The notes: generated from the letters alone by a model not told the origin. A DNA stretch of 40,407 nucleotides from an uncultured Bacillota bacterium (GCA_947168485.1 CAMVLZ010000011.1:1-40407), one strand, 5' to 3'. Shown: positions 25,116 through 35,625, counted from the stretch's first letter. Program-made: numbers and translations.

Positions 25116-25742
25116 ATGAAAAAGGCTAAACTTTTTAATATAAAAGGTGAAGAATTAAAAGACATTAATTTAAAAGATGAAATATTTGGTATTGCTCCAA
25201 ATGCAAATGTTCTAAGTGATGCTATTATTTTAAATTTAGCGGCATTAAGACAAGGAACACATAAAACTAAAAATCGTTCTGAAGTTCGTGGTGGTGGAAG
25301 AAAGCCATACAGACAAAAAGGAACAGGAAATGCTCGTCAAGGTTCAAGAAGAGCAGTTCAATGGGTAGGTGGAGGAAGATATGGTACTCCAGTACCTAGA
25401 GATTATTCTATTAAACAAAATAGAAAAGAAAGAAGATTAGCATTATTAAGTGCGTTATCAGAAAAAGCAGCTGATAAAGAAATTATGGTAGTTGATAATT
25501 TTAAATTAGAAACTCCTAAGACTAAAGAAATGGTAGAAGTATTAACTAACTTAAAAGTTAATGATAAAAAAGTTTTAATCGTAGCTAAAGAATTAGATGA
25601 AAATGTAATCTTAGCTTCAAGAAACTTAGGAAATATCATTTTATTAGAAGCTGATGAAATTAATGTACTTGATATAGTAGCAACTAACGTTATGATTGTT
25701 ACTGAAGATGCATTAAAAGAAATAGAGGAGGTGCTTAAGTAA
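25116..25742 (+). CDS. rplD: Ribosomal protein L4 (uL4)
   Basis: 208 aa, normal length. Lines the peptide exit tunnel with its extended loop, seen here as RGGGRKPYRQKGTGNARQGS. In E. coli L4 represses its own operon; whether it acts on the leader here is unknown. Preceded by an AAAGGAGG SD. The stop overlaps the rplW start by one base (TAATG). Confidence 0.97.
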   Translation: MKKAKLFNIKGEELKDINLKDEIFGIAPNANVLSDAIILNLAALRQGTHKTKNRSEVRGGGRKPYRQKGTGNARQGSRRAVQWVGGGRYGTPVPRDYSIKQNRKERRLALLSALSEKAADKEIMVVDNFKLETPKTKEMVEVLTNLKVNDKKVLIVAKELDENVILASRNLGNIILLEADEINVLDIVATNVMIVTEDALKEIEEVLK

Positions 25743-26026
25743 TGAAAGACACTAAATATTTAGAAATAATTAAAGCACCAATTATTACTGAAAAATCTGA
25801 AAATATGAGAAGTGAAGGTAAATATACTTTCTTAGTATCAGAAAAAGCTAATAAGATTGAAATTAAAGATGCTATTGAAAAGTTATTTAATGTTCATGTT
25901 AAAACATTAAGAACTATTACTATTAAAACTAAAAAGAAACGTGTTGGTCGTTATACTGGACTAACTAATCGTGGAAAGAAAGCAATTGTTACTCTAGCAG
26001 AGGGCGAAACAATTGATCTTGGTTAG
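25742..26026 (+). CDS. rplW: Ribosomal protein L23 (uL23)
   Basis: 94 aa. It sits at the tunnel exit, where it docks trigger factor and the signal recognition particle. IIKAPIITEKSE at the N-terminus and the basic loop KTKKKRVGRYTG are typical. Overlaps rplD by 1 nt; SD GGAGGTG lies within rplD. Confidence 0.97.
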   Translation: MKDTKYLEIIKAPIITEKSENMRSEGKYTFLVSEKANKIEIKDAIEKLFNVHVKTLRTITIKTKKKRVGRYTGLTNRGKKAIVTLAEGETIDLG

Positions 26027-26041
26027 AAGGAGGATTAAATT

Positions 26042-26872
26042 ATGGCAATTAAAAACTATAAACCTACTACACCAGGTCTAAGAAAAATGAGTACTCTAGT
26101 TAATACTGAAATTACTAAGTCAACTCCAGAGAAAAGCTTAACAGTAACTAGAAAGAAAAATTCTGGACGCAATAATCAAGGTAAAATTACAGTTCGTCAT
26201 CAAGGTGGCGGAGTAAAAAGAAAATATCGTATTATTGATTTCAAGAGAAATAAATTCGATGTACCTGGAACAGTAGCAAGTATTGAATATGATCCAAACA
26301 GAACTGCAAATATTGCTTTAATCAATTATGCAGATGGAGAAAAAAGATATATTATCGCTCCAAAGAACTTATCTGTTGGAGATCAAATTATGTCAGGTGA
26401 AAATGCTGACATTAAACCAGGAAATGCATTACCAATTATGTCAATTCCTGTAGGTACTGTAATTCATAATATAGAACTTCGTCCTGGTAAGGGTGGAGAA
26501 TTAGCAAGAAGTGCTGGTACTTCAGCTCAAATATTAGGAAGAGAAACAAATTATGTATTAGTAAGATTATCAAGTGGTGAACAAAGAAAAGTTCTAGGAA
26601 CTTGTATGGCAACTGTTGGAGAAGTTGGAAATGAAGACTCTTCATTAGTTAAAATAGGAAAAGCTGGACGTAAACGTCATATGGGTATTAGACCAACAGT
26701 ACGTGGTTCTGCAATGAACCCTAATGACCATGCTCACGGTGGTGGTGAAGGACGTGCACCAATCGGACGTAAACAACCAATGACACCTTGGGGCAAACCT
26801 GCACTTGGTATTAAGACTCGTAAGAAAAAAGAATCTGATAAGATGATCTTACGTCGTCGTAATAAGAAATAA
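26042..26872 (+). CDS. rplB: Ribosomal protein L2 (uL2)
   Basis: 276 aa, full length. Central 23S-binding protein needed for subunit joining and peptidyl-transferase activity. N-terminal [11 protein letters not shown], the [12 protein letters not shown] block, and the C-terminal [19 protein letters not shown] containing the conserved functional His are intact. SD AAGGAGG. Confidence 0.98.
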   Translation: MAIKNYKPTTPGLRKMSTLVNTEITKSTPEKSLTVTRKKNSGRNNQGKITVRHQGGGVKRKYRIIDFKRNKFDVPGTVASIEYDPNRTANIALINYADGEKRYIIAPKNLSVGDQIMSGENADIKPGNALPIMSIPVGTVIHNIELRPGKGGELARSAGTSAQILGRETNYVLVRLSSGEQRKVLGTCMATVGEVGNEDSSLVKIGKAGRKRHMGIRPTVRGSAMNPNDHAHGGGEGRAPIGRKQPMTPWGKPALGIKTRKKKESDKMILRRRNKK

Positions 26873-26890
26873 TAAGAAAGGAAGATAAAC

Positions 26891-27154
26891 ATGGCAAGAA
26901 GTTTAAAAAAAGGACCTTTCGCTGATGAGAAGCTATTAAAAAAGGTTAGAGAATTAAATAATTCTGGAAAAAAAGAAGTCATTAAAACTTGGTCTCGTCG
27001 TTCAACTATTTTCCCTGATTTTATTGGACATACATTTGCAGTTCATAATGGTAAAGAATTCATACCAGTATATGTTACAGAAGACATGGTAGGACATAAA
27101 TTAGGAGAGTTTTCATTAACTCGTAAATTCGGTGGACACGGAAAAGACAAATAA
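26891..27154 (+). CDS. rpsS: Ribosomal protein S19 (uS19)
   Basis: 87 aa. Small-subunit head protein near the A-site finger. [40 protein letters not shown] (shown in part) and [13 protein letters not shown] are the family blocks. SD AAAGGAAG. Confidence 0.98.
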   Translation: MARSLKKGPFADEKLLKKVRELNNSGKKEVIKTWSRRSTIFPDFIGHTFAVHNGKEFIPVYVTEDMVGHKLGEFSLTRKFGGHGKDK

Positions 27155-27175
27155 TAATGACTAGGGAGGTAAATT

Positions 27176-27511
27176 ATGGAAGCAAAAGCAACTGCTAAGG
27201 GAGTTAGAATATCACCTTATAGAGCTAGATTAATTGCTACATTAATTCGTGGTAAACAAGCAAGTGATGCTCTAGCAATCTTAGAAAATGTTAATAATAA
27301 AGCTGCTAAACTTACTAAAAAAGTATTAGATTCTGCAATTGCTAACGCTGTTAACAATGAAAATGCAGATGCAAATACTTTATATATTAAGGAAGCAAGA
27401 GTAGATGCAGGTCCAACATTAAGACGTCACAAATTTGATTCACGTGGACGTATTGGACATAAAGATCATAGAACTAGTCACATTAATATCGTAGTGGCTA
27501 CAAGAAACTAA
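27176..27511 (+). CDS. rplV: Ribosomal protein L22 (uL22)
   Basis: 111 aa. Its beta-hairpin lines the exit tunnel. [20 protein letters not shown] at the N-terminus and [17 protein letters not shown] at the hairpin are diagnostic; macrolide-resistance changes in other bacteria map to that hairpin. Normal length, SD GGGAGG. Confidence 0.97.
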   Translation: MEAKATAKGVRISPYRARLIATLIRGKQASDALAILENVNNKAAKLTKKVLDSAIANAVNNENADANTLYIKEARVDAGPTLRRHKFDSRGRIGHKDHRTSHINIVVATRN

Positions 27512-27527
27512 TAAGGAGGAAACAAGT

Positions 27528-28214
27528 ATGGGACAAAAGGTAAGTCCTCATGGACTAAGACTTGGTATCAATAAAGATTGGGATGCTAAATGGTATGCTA
27601 ATAAAAATGATTTCGCTGATTTCTTAGCAAAAGATATTAAGATTAGAGAATATTTATTCAATAACTTAAAAAATGCTGGAATCGCTAAAGTTGAAATCGA
27701 AAGAAATGGTAAGAAGACTGAAGTTGTTATCCATACTTCTAAACCAGGTGTTATGATCGGATCTGGTGGAGAAGAAATTGAAAAATTAACTAAGAACTTA
27801 TCAAAATTAGTAGATGAAAATGTTAGAATTTCAATTGTTGATATTAAGAAAGTAGATTTAAATGCTCAACTTGTAGCAGATTCTATTGCTAATCAAATTA
27901 GTAACAGAGCATCATTCCGTATGGCTCAAAAGAGAGCTATAAGAAACGCTATGAGAGGTGGAGCTAAAGGAATTAAAACTTTAGTATCTGGACGTTTAGG
28001 TGGAGCTGAAATGGCTCGTGGTGAAGGATATAAAGAAGGAGTAATTCCACTTCATACATTAAGAGCAGATATAGATTATGGTACAGCAGAAGCTGATACT
28101 ACTTATGGAAAGATCGGAGTAAAAGTTTGGATTTACAAAGGTGAAATCTTAAACAAAAAGAATAGAAAAGAAGAAAAGAAAGAAACTAAGGCTAACAAAG
28201 AGGGAGGTAATTAA
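27528..28214 (+). CDS. rpsC: Ribosomal protein S3 (uS3)
   Basis: 228 aa. mRNA-entry protein with helicase role. [20 protein letters not shown] start, type II KH domain with [15 protein letters not shown], and the C-terminal domain [22 protein letters not shown] (in part). A Lys/Glu-rich tail follows. It ends 1 nt before rplP. Confidence 0.97.
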   Translation: MGQKVSPHGLRLGINKDWDAKWYANKNDFADFLAKDIKIREYLFNNLKNAGIAKVEIERNGKKTEVVIHTSKPGVMIGSGGEEIEKLTKNLSKLVDENVRISIVDIKKVDLNAQLVADSIANQISNRASFRMAQKRAIRNAMRGGAKGIKTLVSGRLGGAEMARGEGYKEGVIPLHTLRADIDYGTAEADTTYGKIGVKVWIYKGEILNKKNRKEEKKETKANKEGGN

Positions 28215-28215
28215 T

Positions 28216-28647
28216 ATGTTAATACCATCAAGAACTAAGTATCGTCGTGTACATAGATTACCTTACGAAGGAAGAGCAAAAGGAAATAGAGAAGTAAAAT
28301 TTGGTGAATATGGACTTCAAGCTAAAGAAGGTGCTTGGATTACTAATAATCAAATTGAAGCAGCTCGTATCGCAATGACACGTTATATGAAACGTGGAGG
28401 TAAGGTATGGGTAAACATCTTCCCACACATGCCTTTAACTAAAAAACCTATCGGAACTCGTCAAGGAAAAGGTAAAGGTAATGTTGAAGCTTGGGTAGCT
28501 GTTGTTAAAGAAGGAAAAGTTATGTTTGAGGTAGCTGGTGTAAGCGAAGCAGTAGCAAGAGAAGCTTTACGTTTAGCATCACACAAACTACCAGTTAAAT
28601 GTAAATTTGTTAAGAAAGAAAACGGTGGTGATAGTAATGAAGGTTAA
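28216..28647 (+). CDS. rplP: Ribosomal protein L16 (uL16)
   Basis: 143 aa. Binds near the A-site tRNA elbow. [14 protein letters not shown] start, [21 protein letters not shown] and [15 protein letters not shown] are conserved. Overlaps rpmC by 11 nt. Confidence 0.97.
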   Translation: MLIPSRTKYRRVHRLPYEGRAKGNREVKFGEYGLQAKEGAWITNNQIEAARIAMTRYMKRGGKVWVNIFPHMPLTKKPIGTRQGKGKGNVEAWVAVVKEGKVMFEVAGVSEAVAREALRLASHKLPVKCKFVKKENGGDSNEG

Positions 28648-28846
28648 TGAAATAAGAGAGTTATCAACTGAAGAAATCAATGATAAATTAGTTGAAACAA
28701 AACAAGAATTATTTAACTTACGTTTCCAACAAGCAACTGGAAACTTAGAAAAACCTTCTAGACTAAGAGAATTAAGACATACCGTTGCTAGAATGAAAAC
28801 TGTATTAAAAGAACGTGAAGAAGCAAACGAAAGTGTTGCTAAGTAG
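28637..28846 (+). CDS. rpmC: Ribosomal protein L29 (uL29)
   Basis: 69 aa from ATG 28637 ([17 protein letters not shown]), which matches the family N-terminus; an upstream in-frame ATG at 28607 lies inside rpl[21 protein letters not shown] is the typical second half. Two-helix protein near the tunnel exit. Translation is probably coupled to rplP. Confidence 0.96.
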   Translation: MKVNEIRELSTEEINDKLVETKQELFNLRFQQATGNLEKPSRLRELRHTVARMKTVLKEREEANESVAK

Positions 28847-28859
28847 AGGAGGGATTAAA

Positions 28860-29117
28860 GTGGAAAAGAAAAGTAAAGAATTAACAGGAAAAGTAGTTAG
28901 TGATTCTAATGATAAAACAATAACTGTATTAGTAGAAACTTATAAAGTCCATCCAATCTATCACAAAAGAATTAAAAGTTCTAAAAAATATTGTGTACAT
29001 GATGAAAAAAATATTGCTAAAGTTGGAGATACTGTACGTATAGTTGAAACTAGACCATTATCAAAAACTAAGCATTTCTATTTAAAAGAAATTGTTAAAA
29101 AAGCAGTTATAATTTAA
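28860..29117 (+). CDS. rpsQ: Ribosomal protein S17 (uS17)
   Basis: 85 aa from GTG 28860 (SD GAGGAGGG), which gives the normal N-terminus [13 protein letters not shown]. 16S-binding OB-fold protein with [14 protein letters not shown] and [15 protein letters not shown] blocks. An upstream in-frame ATG at 28815 lies in rpmC and has no SD. Confidence 0.96.
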   Translation: MEKKSKELTGKVVSDSNDKTITVLVETYKVHPIYHKRIKSSKKYCVHDEKNIAKVGDTVRIVETRPLSKTKHFYLKEIVKKAVII

Positions 29118-29143
29118 CGCTTTGAATGAAGGAGGAATAATTT

Positions 29144-29512
29144 ATGGTACAACAAGAATCTCGTTTAAAAGTTGCTGACAATTCTGGTGCTCGTGAATTA
29201 TTAGTAATTAGAGTATTAGGTGGAAGCACTGTTAAAACAGGAAATATTGGTGATGTTGTAGTAGGAACAGTTAAAAAAGCAATTCCTAACTCACCATTAG
29301 CAAAAGGAAAAGTTGTAAAAGCTGTTATCGTTCGTACTCGTCAAGGCGTTCGTCGTGATGATGGAAGTTATATTAAGTTCGATGACAATGCATGCGTAAT
29401 CATACGTGATGACAAGAGTCCAGTTGGTACTCGTATCTTTGGACCAGTAGCAAGAGAACTTCGTGATAAAGATTATATGAAAATTGTTTCTTTAGCAAAC
29501 GAAGTATTATAA
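29144..29512 (+). CDS. rplN: Ribosomal protein L14 (uL14)
   Basis: 122 aa, exact family length. [21 protein letters not shown] start, [20 protein letters not shown] and [20 protein letters not shown] are conserved. It is the intersubunit bridge protein and RsfS docking site. SD AAGGAGGA. Confidence 0.98.
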   Translation: MVQQESRLKVADNSGARELLVIRVLGGSTVKTGNIGDVVVGTVKKAIPNSPLAKGKVVKAVIVRTRQGVRRDDGSYIKFDDNACVIIRDDKSPVGTRIFGPVARELRDKDYMKIVSLANEVL

Positions 29513-29525
29513 GAGGAGGATAAAT

Positions 29526-29834
29526 ATGAACTTTAAAGTTGGAGATGAAGTTGTAGTTATCGCTGGTGAAGATAAAGGTAAAAAAGGAAAAATAATTAAA
29601 ACTTTTAAAGATGAAAATAAAGTAATCGTTGAAGGTGTTAGAATTCAAAAGAAACATCAAAAAGGAAACGGTCAAGAGACTGGTGGAATCATTGAAATCA
29701 ATGGTAAAATTGATGCTTCAAATGTAATGATTATTGATCCTAAAACTAAAAAGAGAACTAGGATAGGACATACAACTGATAAAAATAATAAAAAAGTAAG
29801 AGTCGCAAAAAAATCTGATGCGAAATTAGATTAA
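29526..29834 (+). CDS. rplX: Ribosomal protein L24 (uL24)
   Basis: 102 aa. KOW motif at the N-terminus ([19 protein letters not shown]) and the [20 protein letters not shown] block. Early assembly initiator of the large subunit. SD AGAGGAGG. Confidence 0.97.
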   Translation: MNFKVGDEVVVIAGEDKGKKGKIIKTFKDENKVIVEGVRIQKKHQKGNGQETGGIIEINGKIDASNVMIIDPKTKKRTRIGHTTDKNNKKVRVAKKSDAKLD

Positions 29835-29851
29835 GTGGAAGGAGGACAATT

Positions 29852-30391
29852 ATGAACCGCCTAAAAGAAAAATATATAAATGAAGTAGTTCCAAGCTTAA
29901 TTAGTAAATATAACTATTCAAGTAGAATGGAAACACCAAAATTAGAAAAGATTGTTATAAATATGGGAGTTGGAGACGCTACTCAAAATTCTAAATTTTT
30001 AGAAGGAGCAGTAGAAGATCTAACTAAGATTACTGGACAAAAACCAGTTATCACTAAAGCTAAAAAATCAATCGCTGGATTTAAGATTAGAGAAGGTCAA
30101 TCAATCGGATGTAAAGTTACTTTAAGAGGAGAAAATATGTATAACTTCTTAGATAAGTTAATTTCAATTTCTCTACCTCAAGTACGTGATTTCCGTGGTA
30201 CTAACCCAAAATCATTTGATGGTAAAGGTAATTATACATTAGGATTAAAAGAACAATTAATTTTCTCAGAAATAGATTATGATGATGTAGTTAAAGTACG
30301 TGGTATGGATATAGTATTTGTAACAACAGCAAAATCTAATGAGGAGGCATTCGACTTATTAAATGGACTTGGAATGCCATTTAGAAAGTAA
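29852..30391 (+). CDS. rplE: Ribosomal protein L5 (uL5)
   Basis: 179 aa, exact family length. Binds 5S rRNA. Blocks seen: [41 protein letters not shown] and [10 protein letters not shown] at the end. SD GGAAGGAGG. Confidence 0.98.
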   Translation: MNRLKEKYINEVVPSLISKYNYSSRMETPKLEKIVINMGVGDATQNSKFLEGAVEDLTKITGQKPVITKAKKSIAGFKIREGQSIGCKVTLRGENMYNFLDKLISISLPQVRDFRGTNPKSFDGKGNYTLGLKEQLIFSEIDYDDVVKVRGMDIVFVTTAKSNEEAFDLLNGLGMPFRK

Positions 30392-30404
30392 TGGGAGGAA
30401 AATT

Positions 30405-30590
30405 ATGGCAAAGAAAAGTATGAAAGTAAAAGCTAATAGACCACAAAAATTCAAAGTACGTGAATATTCTAGATGCTCTAGATGTGGTCGTCCACATGCA
30501 GTTATGGCTAAATTTGGAATCTGCCGTATTTGCTTCCGTGAATTAGCTTATAAAGGACAAATACCAGGCGTTAAGAAGTCAAGCTGGTAG
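30405..30590 (+). CDS. rpsZ: Ribosomal protein S14, zinc-binding type (uS14)
   Basis: 61 aa from ATG 30405 (SD GGGAGGA). The two zinc-binding pairs CSRCGRP and CRICF are intact, making it the C+ form (RpsN1/RpsZ) that depends on zinc. An in-frame ATG at 30363 lies inside rplE and is not used. No zinc-free copy is in the window. Confidence 0.97.
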   Translation: MAKKSMKVKANRPQKFKVREYSRCSRCGRPHAVMAKFGICRICFRELAYKGQIPGVKKSSW

Positions 30591-30610
30591 TTTGGAAAGG
30601 AGGATAAATT

Positions 30611-31009
30611 ATGGCAGTAGTAACAGATACAATTGCTGATATGTTAACACGTATTCGTAATGCTAACCAAATGCGTTATGAAGAAGTAAAAGTACCTTCA
30701 TCAAGTATTAAGAAAGAAATCGCAAGAGTTCTTAAAGAAGAAGGATACATAGCTGATTATAAAATTGAAGATAATGATGTACAAGGAACAATTGTTTTAA
30801 CTTTAAAATATAAGAATAAAGAAAGAGTTATAACTGGACTAAGAAGAATTTCTAAACCAGGACTTAGAGTTTATTGTAAGTCAAATGAAATTCCTAAAGT
30901 ATTAAATGGTCTAGGAATAGCAATTATTTCTACATCAAAAGGAATAATGACAGATAAAGAAGCTCGTAAGGAAAATATAGGTGGAGAAGTTCTAGCTTAT
31001 ATTTGGTAA
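30611..31009 (+). CDS. rpsH: Ribosomal protein S8 (uS8)
   Basis: 132 aa, normal. [17 protein letters not shown] start and the C-terminal [20 protein letters not shown] block. Central 16S-binding assembly protein; in E. coli it represses the spc operon. SD AAAGGAGGA. Confidence 0.98.
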   Translation: MAVVTDTIADMLTRIRNANQMRYEEVKVPSSSIKKEIARVLKEEGYIADYKIEDNDVQGTIVLTLKYKNKERVITGLRRISKPGLRVYCKSNEIPKVLNGLGIAIISTSKGIMTDKEARKENIGGEVLAYIW

Positions 31010-31033
31010 TAATAAATATAAGGAGGTGTCACT

Positions 31034-31564
31034 ATGAGCCGTATTGGTAATCGTGTAATTATGATTCCAGAAGGAGTTACAGTTGATTGTAAAGACGGAT
31101 TAGTTACTGTAACAGGACCTAAGGGTACTTTAAGTAAAGAAATGCCTGCAGGAATCAATTTAGAAAATAAAGATAATCAAATTACATTAACTAGAGACAA
31201 TGAAAATTTCAAAGCAATGCATGGTACAATCAATGCTTTAATTCATAACATGATCACAGGTGTTAAAGATGGTTATGAAAAGAAATTACAAATAGTTGGT
31301 GTAGGTTATCGTTTCAACGTTCAAGGACAAAAATTAGTAATTTCAGCTGGATATTCTCATCCAGTAGAAATGATGATACCAGAAGGATTAACTGGTTCAG
31401 TTAAAGATAATACTGAATTAACTCTAACAGGTATTGATAAAGAATTAATCGGTGAATTCGCAGCCCAAGTACGAAAAGTAAGAAAACCAGAACCTTATAA
31501 AGGAAAGGGTATTCGTTACGCTGACGAACATATTCGTCGTAAAGAAGGAAAGAAAGCTGCATAA
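31034..31564 (+). CDS. rplF: Ribosomal protein L6 (uL6)
   Basis: 176 aa. SRIGNRVIMIPEGV start and the C-terminal KVRKPEPYKGKGIRYADE block are diagnostic. Sits at the base of the L7/L12 stalk. SD AAGGAGGTG. Confidence 0.98.
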   Translation: MSRIGNRVIMIPEGVTVDCKDGLVTVTGPKGTLSKEMPAGINLENKDNQITLTRDNENFKAMHGTINALIHNMITGVKDGYEKKLQIVGVGYRFNVQGQKLVISAGYSHPVEMMIPEGLTGSVKDNTELTLTGIDKELIGEFAAQVRKVRKPEPYKGKGIRYADEHIRRKEGKKAA

Positions 31565-31586
31565 TAGTTAGGAAGGAGAAATAAAT

Positions 31587-31949
31587 ATGATAAAGAAAGA
31601 ATCACGTAATAGTGCTCGTTTAATACGTCATAAAAGAATTCGTAATACAATTTCTGGAACAAAAGAAGTACCAAGATTAAGTGTATTCCGTTCTAATAAA
31701 GAAATTTATGCACAAATTATTGATGATGAAAAGAGAACTACTTTAGTATCTGCTTCTTCACTAGATAAAAGCTTAAAATTAGAAAACGGTGGAAATGTTG
31801 AAGCAGCAAAGGCTGTTGGTAAATTATTAGCTGAAAAAGCTAAAAAGGCTAAAATTACAAAAGTAGTATTTGATAGAGGTGGATACCTATATCATGGACG
31901 TGTTAAAGCTTTAGCTGAAGCAGCACGTGAAAATGGATTAGAAATCTAA
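31587..31949 (+). CDS. rplR: Ribosomal protein L18 (uL18)
   Basis: 120 aa. 5S rRNA-binding protein: basic N-terminus [33 protein letters not shown] and [30 protein letters not shown]. Confidence 0.97.
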   Translation: MIKKESRNSARLIRHKRIRNTISGTKEVPRLSVFRSNKEIYAQIIDDEKRTTLVSASSLDKSLKLENGGNVEAAKAVGKLLAEKAKKAKITKVVFDRGGYLYHGRVKALAEAARENGLEI

Positions 31950-31961
31950 TAGGAGGTTATT

Positions 31962-32471
31962 ATGGAAAAAAGAACTCGTAAGCCAAAAGAAAAACTTTTA
32001 GAAGAGTTAGTAATTGACGTTAAGAGTGTTGTTAAAGTTAACAAAGGTGGACGTCAAAGAAGATTCGAAGCTATCGTAGTTGTTGGTGATCGTAAAGGTA
32101 AAGTTGGTTTAGGAATTGGAAAAGCTAACGAAGTACCTGATGCAATCAAAAAAGCAATTAAGAATGCTAATAAAAAGTTAATCAGAATACCTCTAATCGA
32201 TGGAAGAACAGTTGCTCATGAAGCAATCGGACACTCTGGAGCTGCTAGAGTTATTATTAAACCAGCTGCTGCAGGTACTGGATTAATTGCTGGAGGATCT
32301 GTTCGTGCAATATTAGAATTAGCAGGAATTCGTGATGTTGTCTCTAAATCACTAGGAGCAAGAACTAAAATAAATATGGCACAAGCTGCATTAAATGCTC
32401 TAGAGTCAATTAAGACTCCAGAACAAATAGCTGCACTTCGTGACAAATCAGTAGAGGAGATATTAGGATAA
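31962..32471 (+). CDS. rpsE: Ribosomal protein S5 (uS5)
   Basis: 169 aa. Decoding-fidelity protein at the mRNA entry. [20 protein letters not shown] and [18 protein letters not shown]-terminal domain, [18 protein letters not shown]-terminal domain. Its stop overlaps the rplO start (TAATG); the gene that normally follows, rpmD (L30), is absent. Confidence 0.98.
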   Translation: MEKRTRKPKEKLLEELVIDVKSVVKVNKGGRQRRFEAIVVVGDRKGKVGLGIGKANEVPDAIKKAIKNANKKLIRIPLIDGRTVAHEAIGHSGAARVIIKPAAAGTGLIAGGSVRAILELAGIRDVVSKSLGARTKINMAQAALNALESIKTPEQIAALRDKSVEEILG

Positions 32472-32914
32472 TGAAATTACATGAATTAGAAAGAAATATC
32501 GGTGCTACTCATTCAAAGAAGAGAGTTGGACGTGGATCAGGTAGTGGTCTTGGTAAAACAAGTGGTCGCGGACAAAAAGGACAAAAAGCACGTAGTGGTG
32601 TAAGTATCAGTCCATTATTTGAAGGTGGACAAACTCCATTATATAGAAGAATTCCAAAGAGAGGATTCTCAAATGATAGATTCAAAACAAGATATGCAAC
32701 TATCAATGTAGAAGCATTAAACGTATTTGAAGATGGTACAGTAGTTACACCAGCATTATTAAAAGAAAAAAGAATAATTAATAAAGAACTTGATGGAGTT
32801 AAAGTTCTTGGAAATGGTAAATTAGAAAAGAAATTAACTGTTCAAGCTAATAAATTTTCTAATAGCGCGCTAGAAAAGATCAAGGAAGCAGGAAGTAAAG
32901 CAGAGGTGATCTAA
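32471..32914 (+). CDS. rplO: Ribosomal protein L15 (uL15)
   Basis: 147 aa. [20 protein letters not shown] start and the Gly/Arg-rich [20 protein letters not shown] segment, then GFEGGQTPL-like [17 protein letters not shown]. Overlaps rpsE by 1 nt; SD GAGGAGA is inside rpsE. Two bases separate it from secY. Confidence 0.97.
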   Translation: MKLHELERNIGATHSKKRVGRGSGSGLGKTSGRGQKGQKARSGVSISPLFEGGQTPLYRRIPKRGFSNDRFKTRYATINVEALNVFEDGTVVTPALLKEKRIINKELDGVKVLGNGKLEKKLTVQANKFSNSALEKIKEAGSKAEVI

Positions 32915-32916
32915 TA

Positions 32917-34203
32917 ATGTTTAAAGTTTTTAAACAATTAGGTAATAAAGAAAATAAGGATTTAAGAGTAAGAATATATTTTACTCTAGCAATGTTATTC
33001 ATTTTTGTATTAGGAATTTCAGTTAAAGTTCCTGGTATGGAATCACTTGGAGAAAATTATGATTTCTTACAATTAATTAATACTTTAGGTGGTGGAGCAT
33101 TAAATAACTTTTCTATTTTTGCTTTAGGTGTTATGCCTTATATCACTGCTCAAATTATTATGCAATTGTTAGAAATGGATATTATTCCTTACTTTGCTGA
33201 TTTAGCAAAACAAGGAGCAACAGGAAGACAAAAATTAAATCAAATATCTAGATATGTAGGTATTGCATTTGCATTTATAGAAGGTTATGCTTTCTCATTT
33301 GCAATATTAAAAGGAACAGGAGCAACTCCTTTAGATTATCTATATATAGCTACTGTATTAACAGCAGGTACAGCATTCTTATTATGGATAGGAGATCAAG
33401 TAACAAAGAAAGGATTAGGAAATGGTATCAGTTTAATAATCATGGGTGGTATCATCGCAACTCTTCCTCAAATGTTTATTGATGTATTTACAAGTACAGT
33501 AATATTTACAGGAACTGCTCAAGCAATAACTCTAGGTATTATTAAATTCATACTATTTGTAGTAGTTTATCTAGCAATAGTTGTAGGTGTTGTATTTGAA
33601 GAAAGATCTGAAAGAAGAATCCCAATTCAATATGCTAACAAATCAACTTCATATGGTAATGCTGCTCAAAGCTTCATGCCAATTAAGATAAATGCTGCAG
33701 GAGTTATGCCAGTAATTTTTGCTTCAAGTTTATCAATTATTCCATCAATTATTGCAACAGTTGCAGCAAGTAATAATCCGAATAGTACAATACCATTAAT
33801 AGTACAAAAGTATTTAACATATAATACTCCAGTTGGATTTATTATATATGTATTATTAATATTCATATTCTCATATTTCTATACATTTGTTGCAATTAAA
33901 CCAAAAGAATTTGCAAAAAATTTACAAGAAAATGGTGGATATATTCCAGGTATTAAACCAGGAGAAGAAACAGAAAAATACTTATCAAGAGTATTATCAA
34001 GAATAACAGTGTTAGGTGGAACATTCTTAACAATTTTAGCAGCTCTACCAATAATATTCTCTAAAGTATCATCACTTCCAACATCAGTTTCAATTGGTGG
34101 TACAGGATTATTAATCGTAGTAGGAGTTGCTTTAGAAACATATAAACAGTTAGAAGGAAGCTTACTAACTAGAAGTTATAAAAGGGGATATAGTAGAAGG
34201 TAG
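32917..34203 (+). CDS. secY: Preprotein translocase subunit SecY
   Basis: 428 aa, ten predicted membrane helices. It is the channel-forming subunit of the Sec translocon. Typical segments: FSIFALGVMPYITAQIIMQLL (in part), KGLGNGISLIIM, VVFEERSERRIPIQYA and the cytoplasmic C-terminal SYKRGYSRR. SD AGAGGTGAT overlaps the end of rplO. Confidence 0.98.
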   Translation: MFKVFKQLGNKENKDLRVRIYFTLAMLFIFVLGISVKVPGMESLGENYDFLQLINTLGGGALNNFSIFALGVMPYITAQIIMQLLEMDIIPYFADLAKQGATGRQKLNQISRYVGIAFAFIEGYAFSFAILKGTGATPLDYLYIATVLTAGTAFLLWIGDQVTKKGLGNGISLIIMGGIIATLPQMFIDVFTSTVIFTGTAQAITLGIIKFILFVVVYLAIVVGVVFEERSERRIPIQYANKSTSYGNAAQSFMPIKINAAGVMPVIFASSLSIIPSIIATVAASNNPNSTIPLIVQKYLTYNTPVGFIIYVLLIFIFSYFYTFVAIKPKEFAKNLQENGGYIPGIKPGEETEKYLSRVLSRITVLGGTFLTILAALPIIFSKVSSLPTSVSIGGTGLLIVVGVALETYKQLEGSLLTRSYKRGYSRR

Positions 34204-34206
34204 TTT

Positions 34207-34863
34207 ATGAAAAATATTATGTTTATTGCACCACCAGCTGCTGGTAAAGGTACACAAGCAGAAATAGTAGTTCAAAAATATAACATACCTCATATCTCAA
34301 CAGGTGATATCTTAAGAGAAATCTCTAAAGAAGACAGTGAAATAGGTAATTATGTTAAAGAAACTATGAAAAATGGTGGTCTTGTTAAAGATGAAATTAC
34401 ATACAAACTTATAAAAGATCGTCTTGATAGAGATGATTGCAAAAATGGATTTATTATAGATGGTTTTCCAAGAAATCTTGATCAAGCTAAAGAATATACT
34501 AAAATTTTAGATGAATTAGGATATGACGTTGGATTAGTTATCTATTTAGATATCAAAGAAGAAGTACTTGAAAAGAGAATTACAGGAAGAAGATTATGTG
34601 AAAATTGTAATACAATTTATAATATTAATGATCCAAAATCTTGTCCAAAAGTAGAATCTACTTGTGATAAGTGTGGAGGAAAATTATATCAAAGAGATGA
34701 TGATAATTTAGAATCATTCCAAAATAGATATAAGACTTATGTTGAGAAAACAAAAGATATTATTGATTATTATAAAAATATGAATGTATTATATGAAATC
34801 AACGGAGATGCTACAGTTGAAGAAGTGGCAGATGAAGTGGATAAGATTATCAGTAATAATTAG
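34207..34863 (+). CDS. adk: Adenylate kinase with variant P-loop
   Basis: 218 aa long-LID form. It interconverts ATP+AMP with 2 ADP. The LID holds a four-Cys zinc site (CENC...CDKC). HISTGDILR, IIDGFPRNLDQA and RITGRRLC are conserved. The P-loop, normally GxPGAGKGTQ, reads APPAAGKGTQ (residues 8-17): two of the glycines are Ala while Gly13, Lys14 and Gly15 remain. Start 3 nt after secY; the SD (AGAAGG) lies in the secY end. Confidence 0.95.
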   Translation: MKNIMFIAPPAAGKGTQAEIVVQKYNIPHISTGDILREISKEDSEIGNYVKETMKNGGLVKDEITYKLIKDRLDRDDCKNGFIIDGFPRNLDQAKEYTKILDELGYDVGLVIYLDIKEEVLEKRITGRRLCENCNTIYNINDPKSCPKVESTCDKCGGKLYQRDDDNLESFQNRYKTYVEKTKDIIDYYKNMNVLYEINGDATVEEVADEVDKIISNN

Positions 34864-34875
34864 GAGATGACAAGT

Positions 34876-35625
34876 TTGATTACTATTAAGAGTCAAAGAG
34901 AAATAGAACTTCTTAGAATTGCTGGAAATGTTGTCTATAAAACTCATCAGTATTTAAAGCCATTTATTAAAGAGGGTGTAACTACTGAGGAATTAAATAG
35001 ACTAGGTGAAGAGTATATAAGATCACTTGGATGTACTCCTTCATTTAAAGGGTACGAAGGATTTCCATATGCAATTTGCATTAGCGTTAATTCTGAAGTA
35101 GTTCATGGATTTCCAAGTAAAAGGAAATTAAAAAATGGAGATATTGTTACTCTAGATATTGGAGCATGCTGGAAAGGATATCATGGTGATTCAGGATGGA
35201 CTTATGCTGTAGGTGAAGTTGATGATGATAAAAAATATATCATGGAACATACAGAAAAAGCTCTATACAAAGGATTAGCAGAGATAAAACCAGGTGCAAG
35301 AATCGGAGATATATCTCATGCAATACAAGTATATGCAGAACAACATAATTTAGGTGTTGTAAAAGAATTATGTGGACATGGTGTTGGTACAGATGTCCAT
35401 GAAGATCCAGAAGTTCCAAATTATGGAGAACCTGGTACAGGTCCAAAATTAAAAGAAGGTATGGTTATTGCGGTAGAACCAATGTTAACATTAGGAAGCC
35501 CAAAAGTATATCTTTATGATAATAATTGGACAGTAGACACTCAAGATGGAAGCATTTCAGGTCACTATGAACACACAGTTGTAGTGACAAAAGATGGATA
35601 TGAAATATTAACGGGAGAGATGTAA
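34876..35625 (+). CDS. map: Methionine aminopeptidase, type I
   Basis: 249 aa from TTG 34876, which has the SD TAGGAG 9 nt upstream; ATG 34867 directly abuts that SD and is unlikely. N-terminus becomes MITIKSQREIELLR, the usual form. Metal ligands are visible: Asp in TLDIG, Asp in HGDSGWT, His in GHGVGTDVHED, Glu in AVEPML and Glu in HYEHTVVV. Removes the initiator Met from new proteins. infA begins right after the stop. Confidence 0.95.
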   Translation: MITIKSQREIELLRIAGNVVYKTHQYLKPFIKEGVTTEELNRLGEEYIRSLGCTPSFKGYEGFPYAICISVNSEVVHGFPSKRKLKNGDIVTLDIGACWKGYHGDSGWTYAVGEVDDDKKYIMEHTEKALYKGLAEIKPGARIGDISHAIQVYAEQHNLGVVKELCGHGVGTDVHEDPEVPNYGEPGTGPKLKEGMVIAVEPMLTLGSPKVYLYDNNWTVDTQDGSISGHYEHTVVVTKDGYEILTGEM

